64,000 bases of DNA from Mesostigma viride (Eukaryota > Streptophyta > Mesostigmatophyceae > Mesostigmatales > Mesostigmataceae), in contig RPFO01000175.1 in assembly GCA_009746045.1 (NCBI GenBank), positions 4,976,414-5,040,413 of the forward strand, written 5' to 3'. Within the stretch, counting starts at the first letter, position 1, and each line of letters begins with the position of its first letter. Below are positions 33,517 to 62,116 of this stretch, one piece after another. Below the pieces are notes generated by a model that was given only the letters and a program-made list of their open reading frames with translations, did not search any database and was not told where the DNA came from. The position numbers and the translations under genes were made by a program.

Positions 33517-35847
33517 ATGACTAGCGTTGTGGCATTTCAGGTGATGGCCGCTAAGTGCCAGGCAACGGCAGCTCCATCGGAAGCATTGAGATTGGGAAAG
33601 GCTCGTTGTGATGGCCAGCAGCTGCACAGCATTCAGCGGGGGGTGCCATGCAAAGTCCTAGTGGGCCAGACGCTCGCGATCGGCAAGACCAAGTCCAACG
33701 CGTCCAGAAGGAGTCTTGTGGTTAGGGCGGAATCAGGCGATGCAGGTGAATATTGGATTCGCCCGATAATGTTATTTCGGTGCTTACCTCATAGCCTGCC
33801 ACGTTAACTTTCGTAAGCTTATCCTTCGGTAATCTTGAACCGGCCCTGGCTTTTAGCAAGTGACATGCACAAGCATTTGTCTCCTCATCATTAATTTTTG
33901 GACAGTATCTGGGAAGACAGCCTCCATTCGATGTACTGTGTCTTTCTAGTTCGTGGCATTTTTGTTAATTATTTGTGTCATGCATTACTGTGCTACCCGC
34001 CCGCAATGTATGCCATGTCAGCCGGTTCCGTAGAAGCCCCACCAGCCCCCTCCGACAAGGCAGTGCCAGCGGTGAAGGCGGCAGCCAAGGGAGCCAAGGG
34101 AGCCAAGGGCGCGAAGGGTGCCAAGGGAGCGGCCAAGCCCCTGGCTGAGGAGATGGTGGAGGATATCATTCCCCTATTGAAAAAGGAAATTGAGGCACAA
34201 AAGGTGCAGGACGTCGAGGTCGAATTCAAGGATGGGCAGGTATGTGTCATTTCCGTCTTTCCATGGGAATGCTGTGCATGTTCTTTTTCCTTTGAGCTGT
34301 TGCATCAGGGCTTGTGACTTCACCAGCTGTGAATTCACCTGTCGCTTCATAGATTGTTGTAGCTACACATTGTTGGTTTGGATAATCTTTAATCAAGCCA
34401 CTGACTTCATTCGCTCAAGGATCTGCAATCTGCATGACCGTGCCCTTAATTTTGCATCATTCTGGCAGCTGTACGGCTCATTCAAGCACATGGACATCCC
34501 TCAGAACTTCTGGGTCTACTTCCCCGATGGCACCACCGCTGGTAAGCCTCCCGTGGTTGTCGAGTCTTGTCGGGCGATATGTCAGGATATGCCCTTCCTC
34601 TCCACCAGGTTAGGAAAAGTAGTTACTACCCGAAACAGTGTGGGAAGGCAGGCACATCGAGGGTATGACACTAGACAGAAAGCAATACATGTAGTGGACG
34701 AGCTTAACGATTTGCAGGCAGAAAAGGGCGTAAAAAACCTTGCTCAAGATGGCCAACTTCATTTTTTCAACTTTTTCGTCTGCATCAGACCTGTAGTAGC
34801 TGTGGATGATGGCAAGAGGGCAGGGAAAGAGGAGGCCAGTGTGCGACACCTGGCACACAAGCGGGCCCGGATAATATATCTGAATGAGCATGCAGCTATC
34901 TCGTTCCAAGTCTCGCTCTGCATCATCCCTTCAGTCTGTCCTAAACCCTCAGTGTTTCAGCCTTGACTGCTCGTGAGTACCCACATGAACAGATGTTGCT
35001 GGACTTCTGTACGCGACAAATGAGTGTTCTCATATATTATACAACTTTGCTACGCACCAGAGTCGGGAGCGATGAGTCACGCCCGCTCTTACGGTAGACT
35101 CATGGCCCCAAAGACGTCACCTTTGTTGTGTACACCATCTTGCCCGCCCCCCCCCCCCCCCCTTTTTTTTTTAATGCAAGCCCCGAAGGTATCCCGTCTC
35201 CCCCCCCCCCCCCCCCCCCCAATCGCATCTTCCCCTTCCCTCCCCCAAACCCTGCTCACAATAGCCGCAAGGCAGATGATTCGAATCATATCACAATCAT
35301 AACCAACAATATTATCATAATAATCACAATCACAATCACCCCTCCCCTCCCTCCCTTCGGCCCCGCCCCACCCACACCCACACCCACACCCACACCCACA
35401 CCCACACCCACACCCACACCCACACCCACACCCACACCCACACCCACACCCACACCCACACCCACACCCACCGTACCTCTTTGTCTTGCCAGTCACCAAG
35501 GCGGTTTATTTTGATTTTTTTGGATCGAGTCTGATAATGTTGATGTGGTCCCTAGATCGTCCCGTGTCGTGCCTTACCTTTGCCCCTTGCCCATCCAGGC
35601 ACCAATTCGATTCAGTCTACTCTCATCATGTTCATCAAATCTATACCTCCTTCACTTGTCCGGTCTCATGTTTGTCCCCTTGCCCCTGCCAGGCACCAAG
35701 GCAATCTCCCTCTCCTCGTACGGCAACCCGCCCAGCAACGTGGAGCCCTTCATGGTCGACGAGAAGGTCGTCAACCCGATGATGATCGTGTTCTGGATCG
35801 TCAAGCGGCTGCATACACAAAAGTCGTGCTTCCCCGCGCTCAACTAA
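33517..35847 (+). CDS. DUF2996 (NdhV-like) plastid protein, copy B
   Basis: Four exons: 33517-33745, 34022-34239, 34469-34541, 35693-35847; 675 nt, 224 residues plus stop, all GT-AG, phases 1, 0, 1. Exon 1 (MTSVVAFQVMAAKCQATAAP onward) is a plastid transit peptide ending near the processing-type sequence SLVVRAESGD. Exon 2 has an Ala/Lys/Gly linker (KGAKGAKGAKGAKGA) and the helix LAEEMVEDIIPLLKKEIEAQ. Exons 3 and 4 give LYGSFKHMDIPQNFWVYFPD, then AISLSSYGNPPSNVEPFM and VDEKVVNPMMIVFWIVKRL. Cyanobacterial DUF2996 proteins share FN-YFP, K-S-S-G-PS-ES/EPFM and DE/DEK elements. A function linked to the NDH-like complex is inferred from the Arabidopsis member I believe to be NdhV. The start is the first ATG of the open frame. 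Confidence 0.85.
35146..35222 (+). repeat. C-rich and T-rich homopolymer runs
   Basis: Long C runs at about 35147-35162 and 35202-35220 with a T run between, in the last intron of DUF2996 copy B. Lengths of such runs in an assembly are unreliable. Confidence 0.9.
35374..35472 (+). repeat. CACCCA hexanucleotide array
   Basis: About 16 near-perfect units of 6 bp in the last intron of DUF2996 copy B. Confidence 0.95.
35565..35700 (+). repeat. duplicated 3' splice site ahead of DUF2996 copy B exon 4
   Basis: The stretch TTTGCCCCTTGCCCATCCAG followed by GCACCAATTC (about 35580-35610) closely repeats the real acceptor TTTGTCCCCTTGCCCCTGCC-AG followed by GCACCAAGGC (about 35671-35702), 92 bp downstream. 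The upstream copy lacks the coding continuation. Confidence 0.7.
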
Positions 35848-37679
35848 GGGGACTTGCGCGCCAGCGCTTGGCGCATGAGGCTCAGCTGAGGGGGACCGCA
35901 TGCCCAGATGTTTGCTGCATGAGACGGTGAAGGTTGCCCCCCTAGAGGGTGGACACAGGAGACTAGGTGCTATTGTTGGGGTGCACAGGGAGCCCTGGCT
36001 TTGAACCTGCCCCCCTTACATTGTATGTGCCCTCTGCGGGAATGATTTTCGATAATGCTCTCTGCTAGCCATGACCCTGAGGCTATCTGCCTGGCCGACT
36101 CTTATATCGAGGAGAAACACCTGGATGGGTGCACGGTGTCCAAGCGCGGAAGGGAGGGAGGTGGGGGGTTACTTGTGCATTTTCCTACCAGGCGGTGCCT
36201 ACATTCATTTGGCGCTCAGGTGGATGCAGCTGACCGTTTTGCCCCTGCAAACCCCGCGGGTCGTCTCAGGTTACCATTTATTCGGCACGTCTATGATGTC
36301 TCATCAGGCACATGCATGGTGCACTTGCGCCGATGTGGCTTTGCACAGCTGGCCCGTCTGGTTATGGCGGACCCATCGCCCAGCAGCCCTGCTGCAGTTG
36401 GCCAAACCAATAGCTGCAGAAGTGAAGAAGGTTCGCTGGTTCGCATGGAGCTCACACAACGAGATGATACTCACAAGCAGAAGACGTTCGATGGTTGATA
36501 AGCACTGGTTTTTGTACATCAGGAAAGCTAATACTTCGCTTTTGACCTTGAATACTTGGGTGGTGATACGGTTGCCCTCTTGAACTGTGGGCCATACACC
36601 TAAGTCAAGGCTCTGGACACGTACATATGAGCTATCTGTAGCAAGTGTCCAGACCAGCCTGAACGTAGTGGCCGGCGCAGTGCTTCGCAGCCGTGAGAGG
36701 TAGTTTATGCCATTGATATTTATTTGGAATGCAAATAAAGTTCATGTCCAACCCAAGTCCGACCCTAGTCCTTCCACGTACGGCGTTGGATCGCCATGCG
36801 TCCAGGACTGATATAGTTGTCTAGCTCACTTAATATCCAACCCAAGGCTAATTCTTGGCTTCGCATGCAAGCTATGGGATCATGCCAGCTACCGTAGTGG
36901 CCCTAGATTATATCAGTATTCATAATCATGTACGAATCACCATCGTACAGGCCGAAAAATAACCTCCTTCCGGCTTCGTACAGCTAAGCTAGATATTCCT
37001 TTCATGCAGATAGAGAATATACCTATTATGACATACCAGAGGCCTACCTGGAGCTAGGGGCCGGCCCGGCCCTACCTAATATACACTGACAATACACGTA
37101 CGTAGTACTGTAAAAGTAATACGGAGAAGTTAAGCGCATGCACACGTATAATGGCCACCACGGTAATCAGCCGGCTTGGCGGCTTCTGGTGTAACCTTAC
37201 TGGGGCAAAAGAAATGTGCCAATGAGATCTACAGTGCATGTACACCTGCATGAATCATATGCATATACGTGAATAATATACAGCCATCCATTCATGTAAC
37301 GTACAAGGCTACACATTTGCACCCCCATTCATGTCCATCATTCTGAGCGATGAGTTCGGCAAACGCGGATAAGACAACGTCTGTACAGCAGGCTCGAGCT
37401 AACATGGTCCGGATTCTCCAGATTTCTGGCCTGCACTGGTTGTCTCAATGATACAGCCTATGAAATGATGTGCATGACCTACAAACGCTTGCATGGGGGC
37501 CAGGGGCTGGGGGGGTAAAGCAAATGTGCTTACTCGCTGCACTGAAGTGTTTTTATAAGGTTACAGGACAAATTGGTCCCATGCTCGACTCAGTGCGTCC
37601 ACTGATAGAGACGACGCCCTAAAGCGGTCAGAATGCCGTAAGGATTCCCTTCATGGGCCTGATACAATACTGGCTGGCA
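35848..37679. other. interval between DUF2996 copy B and the AAA gene, tail to tail
   Basis: 3' regions of two convergent genes. No gene recognised; frames at 36055-36583 show no family likeness. About 36755-36830 repeats a segment seen at 12690-12770, and an inverted foldback-family arm lies at about 37338-37452. Confidence 0.5.
37338..37452 (-). repeat. diverged foldback-family terminal repeat, inverted
   Basis: Matches the right arm of the 10349-11746 element for about 110 bp (GCAGGCTCGAGCTAACATGG, TCCGGATTCTCCAGATTTCT, GGTTGTCTCAATGATA at the outer end). Confidence 0.8.
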
Positions 37680-55707
<18,028 letters not shown>

Positions 55708-55954
55708 TGTTGTCTACACCATTCACTCAGCATTTGCCCCTTACCACCGCCATTATAATATTTTTCTTCCCCTGAGCGGCGTGCAGTCCGCATACTGAAT
55801 TCCTGGAAATAATATCGCTGTCTCAGAGGCAGTCGCGTCTATTATACCGCAAGAGTCGCTCGGAAAATAAGGATATTCCGGGTAAATGGTTATTTTTTAT
55901 TAGCCAATGGGAATATCGTGAGGGAATGGGAATATCGCTCGGCAAATAAGGATA

Positions 55955-56403
55955 CCGTAGTGGTCAAAATCACTTTGCGTCTAACTACTTTGCGAATCGA
56001 CCTCGCAAACTGCTATTAATGGGCTTCATTTTGGGTCGCAAAGTTCAAAAGTTACCGCGCCGCGCCCGCGCCGCGCCGGGCCTTTAGAGCCCGCTCAAGC
56101 TTGGCTAGCGAACGCGTCGCGCCACAATTTTCGCGTGAGTTAGGTAATAAATCCTTATTTAAAAAACATCCTTATCTAATACGTCCTTATTGAAGTAATA
56201 TACCATTACTGCTATATGAACAGAAAGAGACAACGCAGGCCAAGTGACTATCAGGCCAGATGACTATCAGTCGCCTGACCCTAAACAAGTCGACCGGCTC
56301 GCAAACCTAAAACTTTGCCTTCATTTTGGGTCGCAAACTTTAAATTTCACCTTCATTTTGGGTCGCAAAGTAGTTAGTCGCAAAGTGATTTTGACCACTA
56401 CGG
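55955..56403. mobile_element. TA-flanked MITE with 41-bp inverted repeats
   Basis: Ends CCGTAGTGGTCAAAATCACT inverted against AGTGATTTTGACCACTACGG; the arms match over 41 bp with one mismatch and are flanked by TA on both sides, as expected for Tc1/mariner-type insertion. 449 bp, no coding frame. The sub-repeat TTCATTTTGGGTCGCAAA occurs three times inside, and a foldback-family-like AGAGACAACGCAGGCC sits at 56225. A decayed relative is at 11180-11260. Confidence 0.85.
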
Positions 56404-56484
56404 TATTTAAACACGAACTTGCAAGTTGCAACTCCAGAGCAATTGTCTGCAATTGTACTGCCAACTGCCACGCCTCACAACTTA

Positions 56485-57110
56485 TGTAGTTAGGTAGTTA
56501 CAGGCATTTCCGGGTAAATGGGTTTTTTTTATTAACCAATAGGAATATCGTTAGGTTAAGAGGTACCACGTATCGACCAGCTGGTTACCCACTGAGGGTA
56601 GTTACAGGCATTTACGCCTTAAGTTGGGTTGGCTTAAGTTGTGTTCATGCCTTAAGTTGGGTCAAATAGGGTTTCGGCATTCCAATTTCAAAGTATTTCA
56701 TAGTATTATGTTTACGTATCTTTAGTTCAAATGAGTAGAATTTAGACGAATCATTAACGCCTTAAGTTGTGGGTTGACCCCTCAAAAACCTCGAACCCAA
56801 CTTAAGGCGTGAATGCCTGTAGTTGTTGTAGTTGTTGTTGCCCACGCGGCCACGCCGCACATGGGCAGCAGAGATTTTCGGGGAAACCACCTTATACGCA
56901 AGGTTATACGTGGTACGTCTTCACCTAACGATATTCCTATTGGTTAATAAAAAATACCCATTTACCCGGGAAAAAAAAAAAAAAAACATTATACACATTG
57001 GGTAACCAGCTGGTCGATACGTGGTACCCCTTTACCTAACGATATTCCCATTGGTTAATAAAAAATACCCATTTACCCGGAAGAAAGATTTTCGGGGAAA
57101 TGGGTATATT
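56485..57110. repeat. nested inverted repeats (GGGTAAATGGG family and inner 230-bp MITE)
   Basis: TAACCAATAGGAATATCGTT (about 56535) and CCGGGTAAATGGG appear inverted at about 56935-56965 and again at about 57040-57075; a relative lies at 55876-55925. Inside, a shorter element at about 56598-56825 has its own arms (ACAGGCATTTACGCCTTAAG against CTTAAGGCGTGAATGCCTGT). This looks like a small element inserted in a larger one, with one end duplicated. Confidence 0.75.
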
Positions 57111-57289
57111 ATTATCCAATTATAGACCAGGCAGAGGTGAAATGGGAAATGAGTACCAGCAAATCCGAAAAACCAGTGTGAAGGTGACAGGTGAAGGGGC
57201 CGCTAATAATAGAGGCGCCTTATCATGTGACCAAGGAAGCCCGCAGTCGGCCGGGACCGCTGAGTCATATCGCCTTGGGGCATATTAAA

Positions 57290-57745
57290 AATTAAATTAA
57301 ATTATAACATGCCTCCGTTGGGAGATCATGAAGCACATATTCCTTGATGGATGGGGGAGTGGAGGGAGCCGCGTAATCGAACTAACCTAACGCTAATCTA
57401 TCTAGTCTAGAAAAATCCTAACTACACTACTCATCAAAACGCCTCCTCCTCTTGGGGCCGGGGGAGGTGGCTTGCCCACAGGGTCGGGCGTGTGCCGGAG
57501 CCTTGACAATCTTCTGCCACCGCGACTTGTTCTGCATGGCAGTCCAAAGAAGGGAGAGAGATTGGATGCGGTATTCAAACTGGGCTGGGACCCGGCACTA
57601 GGTCGTCCAACAACATCTGGATGTAGTTCGTGACATGTTTCCCTACCCTTTTGGGAATGCCCTTGGGGCATATGGGCAGCAGAGATTTGGAAACGGGAGG
57701 GCCAGCCGGCCAGGACACTGAACAGCATGCCGGCCATCACAAACA
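57290..57745 (-). pseudogene. LINE 3' end, inverted copy
   Basis: Reverse complement matches 9690-10215: the AAGAGGAGGAGGCGTTTTGA end of the coding region (about 57430-57455), TTTCTAGACTAGATAG, and the ATTTAATTT tail at about 57290-57305. Only about 450 bp are present, typical of a 5'-truncated LINE insertion. Confidence 0.85.
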
Positions 57746-57816
57746 TACAAGCTAGAAACAAAGATACTCAGCCTAGTACCCTTGCAAGAAGTATGAGCCC
57801 ATAGTTTATTGAAAGC

Positions 57817-58185
57817 CATATGCCCCTTCTCAGGGATATGTTCGGCATCACGGGATTACGGGACGCGAGCCTCACAGCCAACCAGATGGCTATGGCTACG
57901 CACGACGATGCTCCACACCATATGGCAAGTACGCAACGAAACCGTCTTCACGCTCCGTGCTGAGTACACTAGACGTGCCGTGGTCCGCCGGTTTATATCC
58001 TCTTGGAACCTGGCCATGCGTCGACACTGGCTCCTGGCGACGGAACAACACAAAGTATGGGACCCGTGCCCTAACAATGATGCCCCCAGCCCACTGGAAG
58101 TCTTCCATGCACTCATGGGGATGAATAAGGTCTTTACACTCATGCCGGACGCCGATATATCTTCAGTACAATTAATTAATTAATT
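57817..58185 (+). pseudogene. mobile-element protein fragment, uncertain
   Basis: A frame from about 57817 to 58183 reads TRWLWLRTTMLHTIWQVRNE, then FISSWNLAMRRHWLLA. The W-x-x-R...LHxIWxxRN pattern recalls the region after the reverse transcriptase in plant-type LINEs, but no full domain is visible. It begins at a third copy of the CATATGCCCC hairpin and abuts the TTAA tract beside the element at 58192. Confidence 0.3.
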
Positions 58186-58191
58186 AATTAA

Positions 58192-59535
58192 CCCTTAGTC
58201 GGGAAACCACCCGACCTGTCGGGTGGTTTGACAAACGGTCAAATTTCGCGCCGCGCCGTGAGCGCCGCGCCACTTGTGACGGAGGACAGTTGTCCGGTGG
58301 GTCCGGGGACACTTAGGGACGAGGGTGATGCATAGGTTTGGGGGTAATATTCGCCATAGCCTGGTAATTACAACGTGCATTGAGCAGGTATCACGTGACT
58401 TTGGCGGGAAATTTTCACTCGCGCGCGCGCGTAACTAGATATGGCTGCCAGCATGCCGTTCTCACGGAAATTTTGCGTGTCGAGGCTAGAAACGGTTCAG
58501 AATTTTGCTCAGAATGACTTTGCGTGATTTTCGTAGGTCAGGCATGGCCAAACTTGTAGGATTGGGAAAATTCAGGTAGGAAAATACTGCCTTCTGGGTC
58601 GTCAGTGCCAGATGAGTAATCGCTTATCATATTTCCATTTTATCCTCGTGGCCGGGCAGTCTGCGCCAGCCCAAGCATCCAGATTTGGTACCGGATGTCC
58701 GCTGATGCGTTTGCTGGGAATGCGGACGCGTTTATAGGTAATATTTGAACGGAGCATCAACCTTGTAATCATAAAGGATGCATGCATGATGCGGCTATGG
58801 CGACCTATGCCTGTAAAGCAATGGTATGTGTGAGATATGAGGGTCCCGGCCAGTGGAATCCGGGCAGGACGTGAACGAGCCAGGTACGGCAACGTGTTTG
58901 CGTGTCCTTTGCAGCGGAATACGTCTCCCATGCATTATATTTGACGAGCTTTTTAGTGCACCTTTCAGCAAGCCTCCATGCCTGCTGTAAAGAGGGGTAT
59001 TAGCCCTGAAAGTGACCAGTTTATGGCATTTCTTTGGAGCATATCATTTCGTTAATGCAGGTAGGCAACATGTTTGTATTCCAGCACCTTTGGCAATCTT
59101 TTATAGCTTTCTATAATGCATTCTTGTATTGCATGTCTTAGATGGCTGTTTACGCGCGCGTAACCCACACACATATATGAGCACCTTATATAGGTCTAAT
59201 GGGTTATCCGGGTGGTCTGACCCAAGGAAAGCACCATTGGACTATCCAACTAAGTTGTCCAATGTTGTTGTTGAGGTTCCATACCCTCCCTGGGAAGTTA
59301 GGTGGGGGTTCACTTTTCCTTGGGGAAAAAAGATCGTCTTTTGGCCAAGTTTGACTGGAGCTATCATCCAAATGCTTCGATAAACCCGTGGTATTATTGC
59401 ATATTCTGAAAGCCCTCGAAGTGTAGATACTCCTAGCATCTTGGTTGGGGGCATTTGGAGTTGTGGCCTGTGAGTTATGATTTTTCTCATTTTCAGGGGT
59501 CTGAAAGTGCCAAAAATGGTCCTCCCGACTAAGGG
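58192..59535. mobile_element. TTAA-flanked, piggyBac-like non-autonomous element
   Basis: Both ends read CCCTTAGTCGGGA inward (13 of 13 bases) and both flanks are TTAA, the target duplication and 5'-CCC terminus characteristic of piggyBac elements. Just inside the left end lies a subterminal palindrome, AAACCACCCGAC/GTCGGGTGGTTT with a 2-base centre. The 1,344-bp interior shows no transposase frame. The left flank is a run of overlapping TTAA sites. Confidence 0.75.
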
Positions 59536-59539
59536 TTAA

Positions 59540-59940
59540 ACTCGTGCTCCCGTTGGGGAGTCACGGAGCACCGAAGTGCTTTTAATCCCTGTGTGTGCAC
59601 TACAGGAGAAAGGGCAGAGACCCCCAGTCTCCTTCATGCCAAAGGCATGCCACAGCTGCAATCGGGCGCGGCTAGCTAAAAGGACAGGCTAACGATCCGG
59701 CAAACTGTGGGTGCAATAAGACCCATGTGAGCATGTCATAGCAAGGAGCGTGGGCAAGTAATCTGAACATAGCCAGGGCGTAGCATGGCTGTACTAGAAC
59801 TAGGCTAAGGCTATGGCTGGTTGTGTACCGTGCGTTGGCGGCACGTGACTAGGTTTGTTGGCACAGCTAGGCAAACATTCTAGGCATGGCTGCCTTAGCG
59901 ACAGTGACTCCAATGGTTACAAGCTAGGGCTATTGCTATT
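59540..59940. other. interval downstream of LINE ORF1
   Basis: No gene recognised. CTCGTGCTCCCGTTGGGGAG at 59540 is the reverse complement of a segment near 12500-12520, a further dispersed repeat. Confidence 0.5.
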
Positions 59941-61119
59941 CTAGCCCGCTAGGGGCGTCCACATCTTGTGGTTGATCATCAGGTCCCCGCCCCTCCAGTA
60001 CACCTTGGGCTTCTGGGGGTCCTGCTTATGGCGGAGGTATTCCGGCCACAGGTCGCGTCGCTGCTGTTGCTGAGCGGGGGTTAGGTCGTCATCCAGCGTC
60101 CAGGTGAGGTCGTGCAACCGCTTGCGACGAGAGAGGAACCGCTGCTTATCCTCAGGGGAGAGGAAGGTGAGCAGGACTGGTGGGGTGGCCGTCTTGTCCC
60201 GTGAGTGGGGAAGGCGGTGGCACCCACGCAGTTCTACCTCACCTACCAGGCCCATGAGGGTAAGAAGCTGTTTCTTGATCTCGTCAGCAAGGGAGGTTGA
60301 CGTCTCACCTGGCTTCTGGGGGAAGCGACGTAGCACCACTCGGCACTCGCGGCGAGCGCGATCGGTGACCTCCCGTTGCTGGGCCTGGCGGTGGTCCTCC
60401 AGCTCCTGGAGCTTCGTGGCGATGGCGTCGGTGGTGGAGGCGGTCGCTGTCCGCAGCAGGTCCGCGTAGGAGAGCGGGAGGTCACCAGCATCCTGCCGGG
60501 GTGGCTGGGAGGCAATGGTGGCCGTCTGCTCCGCTAGCTTTGGGACCTGTGTGGCCAGGGCCTCGGTGTGGGCGGTGATGGCCTCAAGCTTCTTCATGAG
60601 CACGCCGCACTTGCCTTCCACCTGGTTAAGGCGAGAGACAAGTGCAGCATGCGTTTCCGAAGCCTGCGCCGCGGTGTGTAGCGCCGTGAACTGGGGTTGT
60701 AGCTTGTGGACGACCTTGGTTTCCACGTTGGAGACCCGGGCCTCGACCGTGTTGAGCGTGGTGTTCAGCGAGGTCATCTTCTCGGCCAGCGGCCAGGTCA
60801 CGTGCTCCTCCAGCACTGCGCGGATGTCATCCTTGCAGAGGGAGGAAGCCGATGGGGCTGCCGGCTGTGCGGGGGCTGGGGCGTTGAGTGCGTTCCAAAG
60901 TTCTCTGTGGATGGCGCCGAAGCTGCGCTGGTAGTAGCTGGTCAAGATAGACTCGCGTTGGCGGGATTCGGCACAGGTGTAGAGCCAGGACGTGTCGCGG
61001 TAGTCGATAGCCGCCCCCCTTCTCCAGGGCACAAAGAGCTTCCGCTCCTGTGTGAGGAACTGGAGAACTTCGACGACTTCCTGCGGCGACAGCTGCTGCC
61101 ACTCGAGGAGGGAGAACAT
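59941..61119 (-). CDS. LINE (L1-type) ORF1 protein
   Basis: 392 residues from ATG at 61119, stop TAG at 59941; the frame remains open for about 60 further codons upstream without an ATG. Resembles L1-type ORF1p, the RNA-binding chaperone of non-LTR retrotransposons: a long coiled-coil-like middle (LNTTLNTVEARVSNVETKVV and following heptads), then an RRM-like part with CRVVLRRFPQKP, LADEIKKQLLTLMGL, VLLTFLSPEDKQRFLSRRKR, and a C-terminal part LTPAQQQQRRDLWPEYLRHK typical of this family. No ORF2 follows on the minus strand below 59941, so the element is incomplete here. An ATG in another frame (MTTTKAKRGLEKELAQLPS, near 61320) could be the original N-terminus separated by a frameshift. Confidence 0.8.
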   Translation of the reverse strand: MFSLLEWQQLSPQEVVEVLQFLTQERKLFVPWRRGAAIDYRDTSWLYTCAESRQRESILTSYYQRSFGAIHRELWNALNAPAPAQPAAPSASSLCKDDIRAVLEEHVTWPLAEKMTSLNTTLNTVEARVSNVETKVVHKLQPQFTALHTAAQASETHAALVSRLNQVEGKCGVLMKKLEAITAHTEALATQVPKLAEQTATIASQPPRQDAGDLPLSYADLLRTATASTTDAIATKLQELEDHRQAQQREVTDRARRECRVVLRRFPQKPGETSTSLADEIKKQLLTLMGLVGEVELRGCHRLPHSRDKTATPPVLLTFLSPEDKQRFLSRRKRLHDLTWTLDDDLTPAQQQQRRDLWPEYLRHKQDPQKPKVYWRGGDLMINHKMWTPLAG

Positions 61120-61721
61120 TCCGTCGCCGGGCAAGAATTTGCTCCATTTGTGGCGATCGTGGCATGGTTTCTTGGGCTCAGGCGAGGCGCTTGGCGAGGG
61201 TTTGGCGGGTAAGCCTGGCGGCTGAACAATGGCGAGGGCGAGAGGGTTGGGCTGCCAGGGCGCTGGGAAGCTGTGCCAGCTCCTTTTCCAGCCCTCGTTT
61301 TGCTTTGGTAGTCGTCATAGCTGGTCACGTGCGTAACTTTGTCTATACTGCGTGGCAGCCGTAACCGTTTATACTGGCAAGTGCGTCTTAGAAAGGCGCA
61401 TCGAATGCAAGTGGTCTGACCGAATTTGGGGCTCAGACGCAAAAGATCTGAACTCCGCCGTCAGCCATACCGCCGTCAGCCATTTTCGTGAAGAGATTTA
61501 TTGTACATACTCACGACAACAAGTACTTCCTAAGCTCGTCGGCAAGTGAGTCTGGGGTTCAGTACAATGGCTACCATGATGGTCGCAGGGTGTGCCTTAG
61601 GTTGCGGGCACCCCATTTTAGGCGCACAACTAGGTGTTTGGCTATTTGTGGCATACCTGGGTTAACTTAACTCGTATATGGAAATAAAAAACACCCATTT
61701 CACCGGGAAAAATATGTGCTA

Positions 61722-61795
61722 CATATCAAGGAGACAACCAACGCAGTATATCAAGGAGACAACCACCGCAGGCCAGAAATCGGGAGAATCGCATT
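61722..61795 (+). repeat. two foldback-family terminal motifs in tandem
   Basis: TATCAAGGAGACAACCAACG at 61723 and TATCAAGGAGACAACCACCG at 61749, the second followed by GCAGGCCAGAAATCGGGAGA. The short 26-bp duplication of the end is unusual for a transposon terminus. Confidence 0.8.
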
Positions 61796-61831
61796 ATATG
61801 CGCGACATATACTCCCAATGGAGTTATATGT

Positions 61832-62046
61832 TCCAATTCAATTCATGAATTCAATTCAATTCAATTCAATTCAATTCAATTCAATTCAATTCAATTCAAT
61901 TCAATTCAATTCAATTCAATTCAATTCAATTCAATTCAATTCAATTCAATTCAATTCAATTCAATTCAATTTGACAATTCAATTCAATTCAATTCAATTC
62001 AATTCAATTCAATTCAATTCAATTCAATTCAATTCAATTCAATTCA
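61832..62046 (+). repeat. AATTC pentanucleotide microsatellite
   Basis: About 40 units with two interruptions (ATGAATTC near 61850, TTTGACAATTC near 61970). It begins ATGTTCCAATTCAATTCA, which is also found inside each unit of the following tandem array (ATGTTCCAATTCAATTCAAT near 62259), so it looks like an expansion seeded from that element. Confidence 0.95.
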
Positions 62047-62116
62047 GTCGGGGTAAAATTGTCATGGCTCTTTTTTAGCAAATTTAGCAAATTAGCAAAT
62101 TAGCGGAAGGCGGGGG

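Noticed and set aside
33123..33524. 133-codon frame before DUF2996 copy B
   Set aside because: Ends just after the true DUF2996 start in another frame and resembles nothing known; probably leader or promoter sequence.
36055..36583. Two overlapping frames of 147 and 170 codons
   Set aside because: No recognisable domain, no splice or start context to choose between them; left as non-coding.
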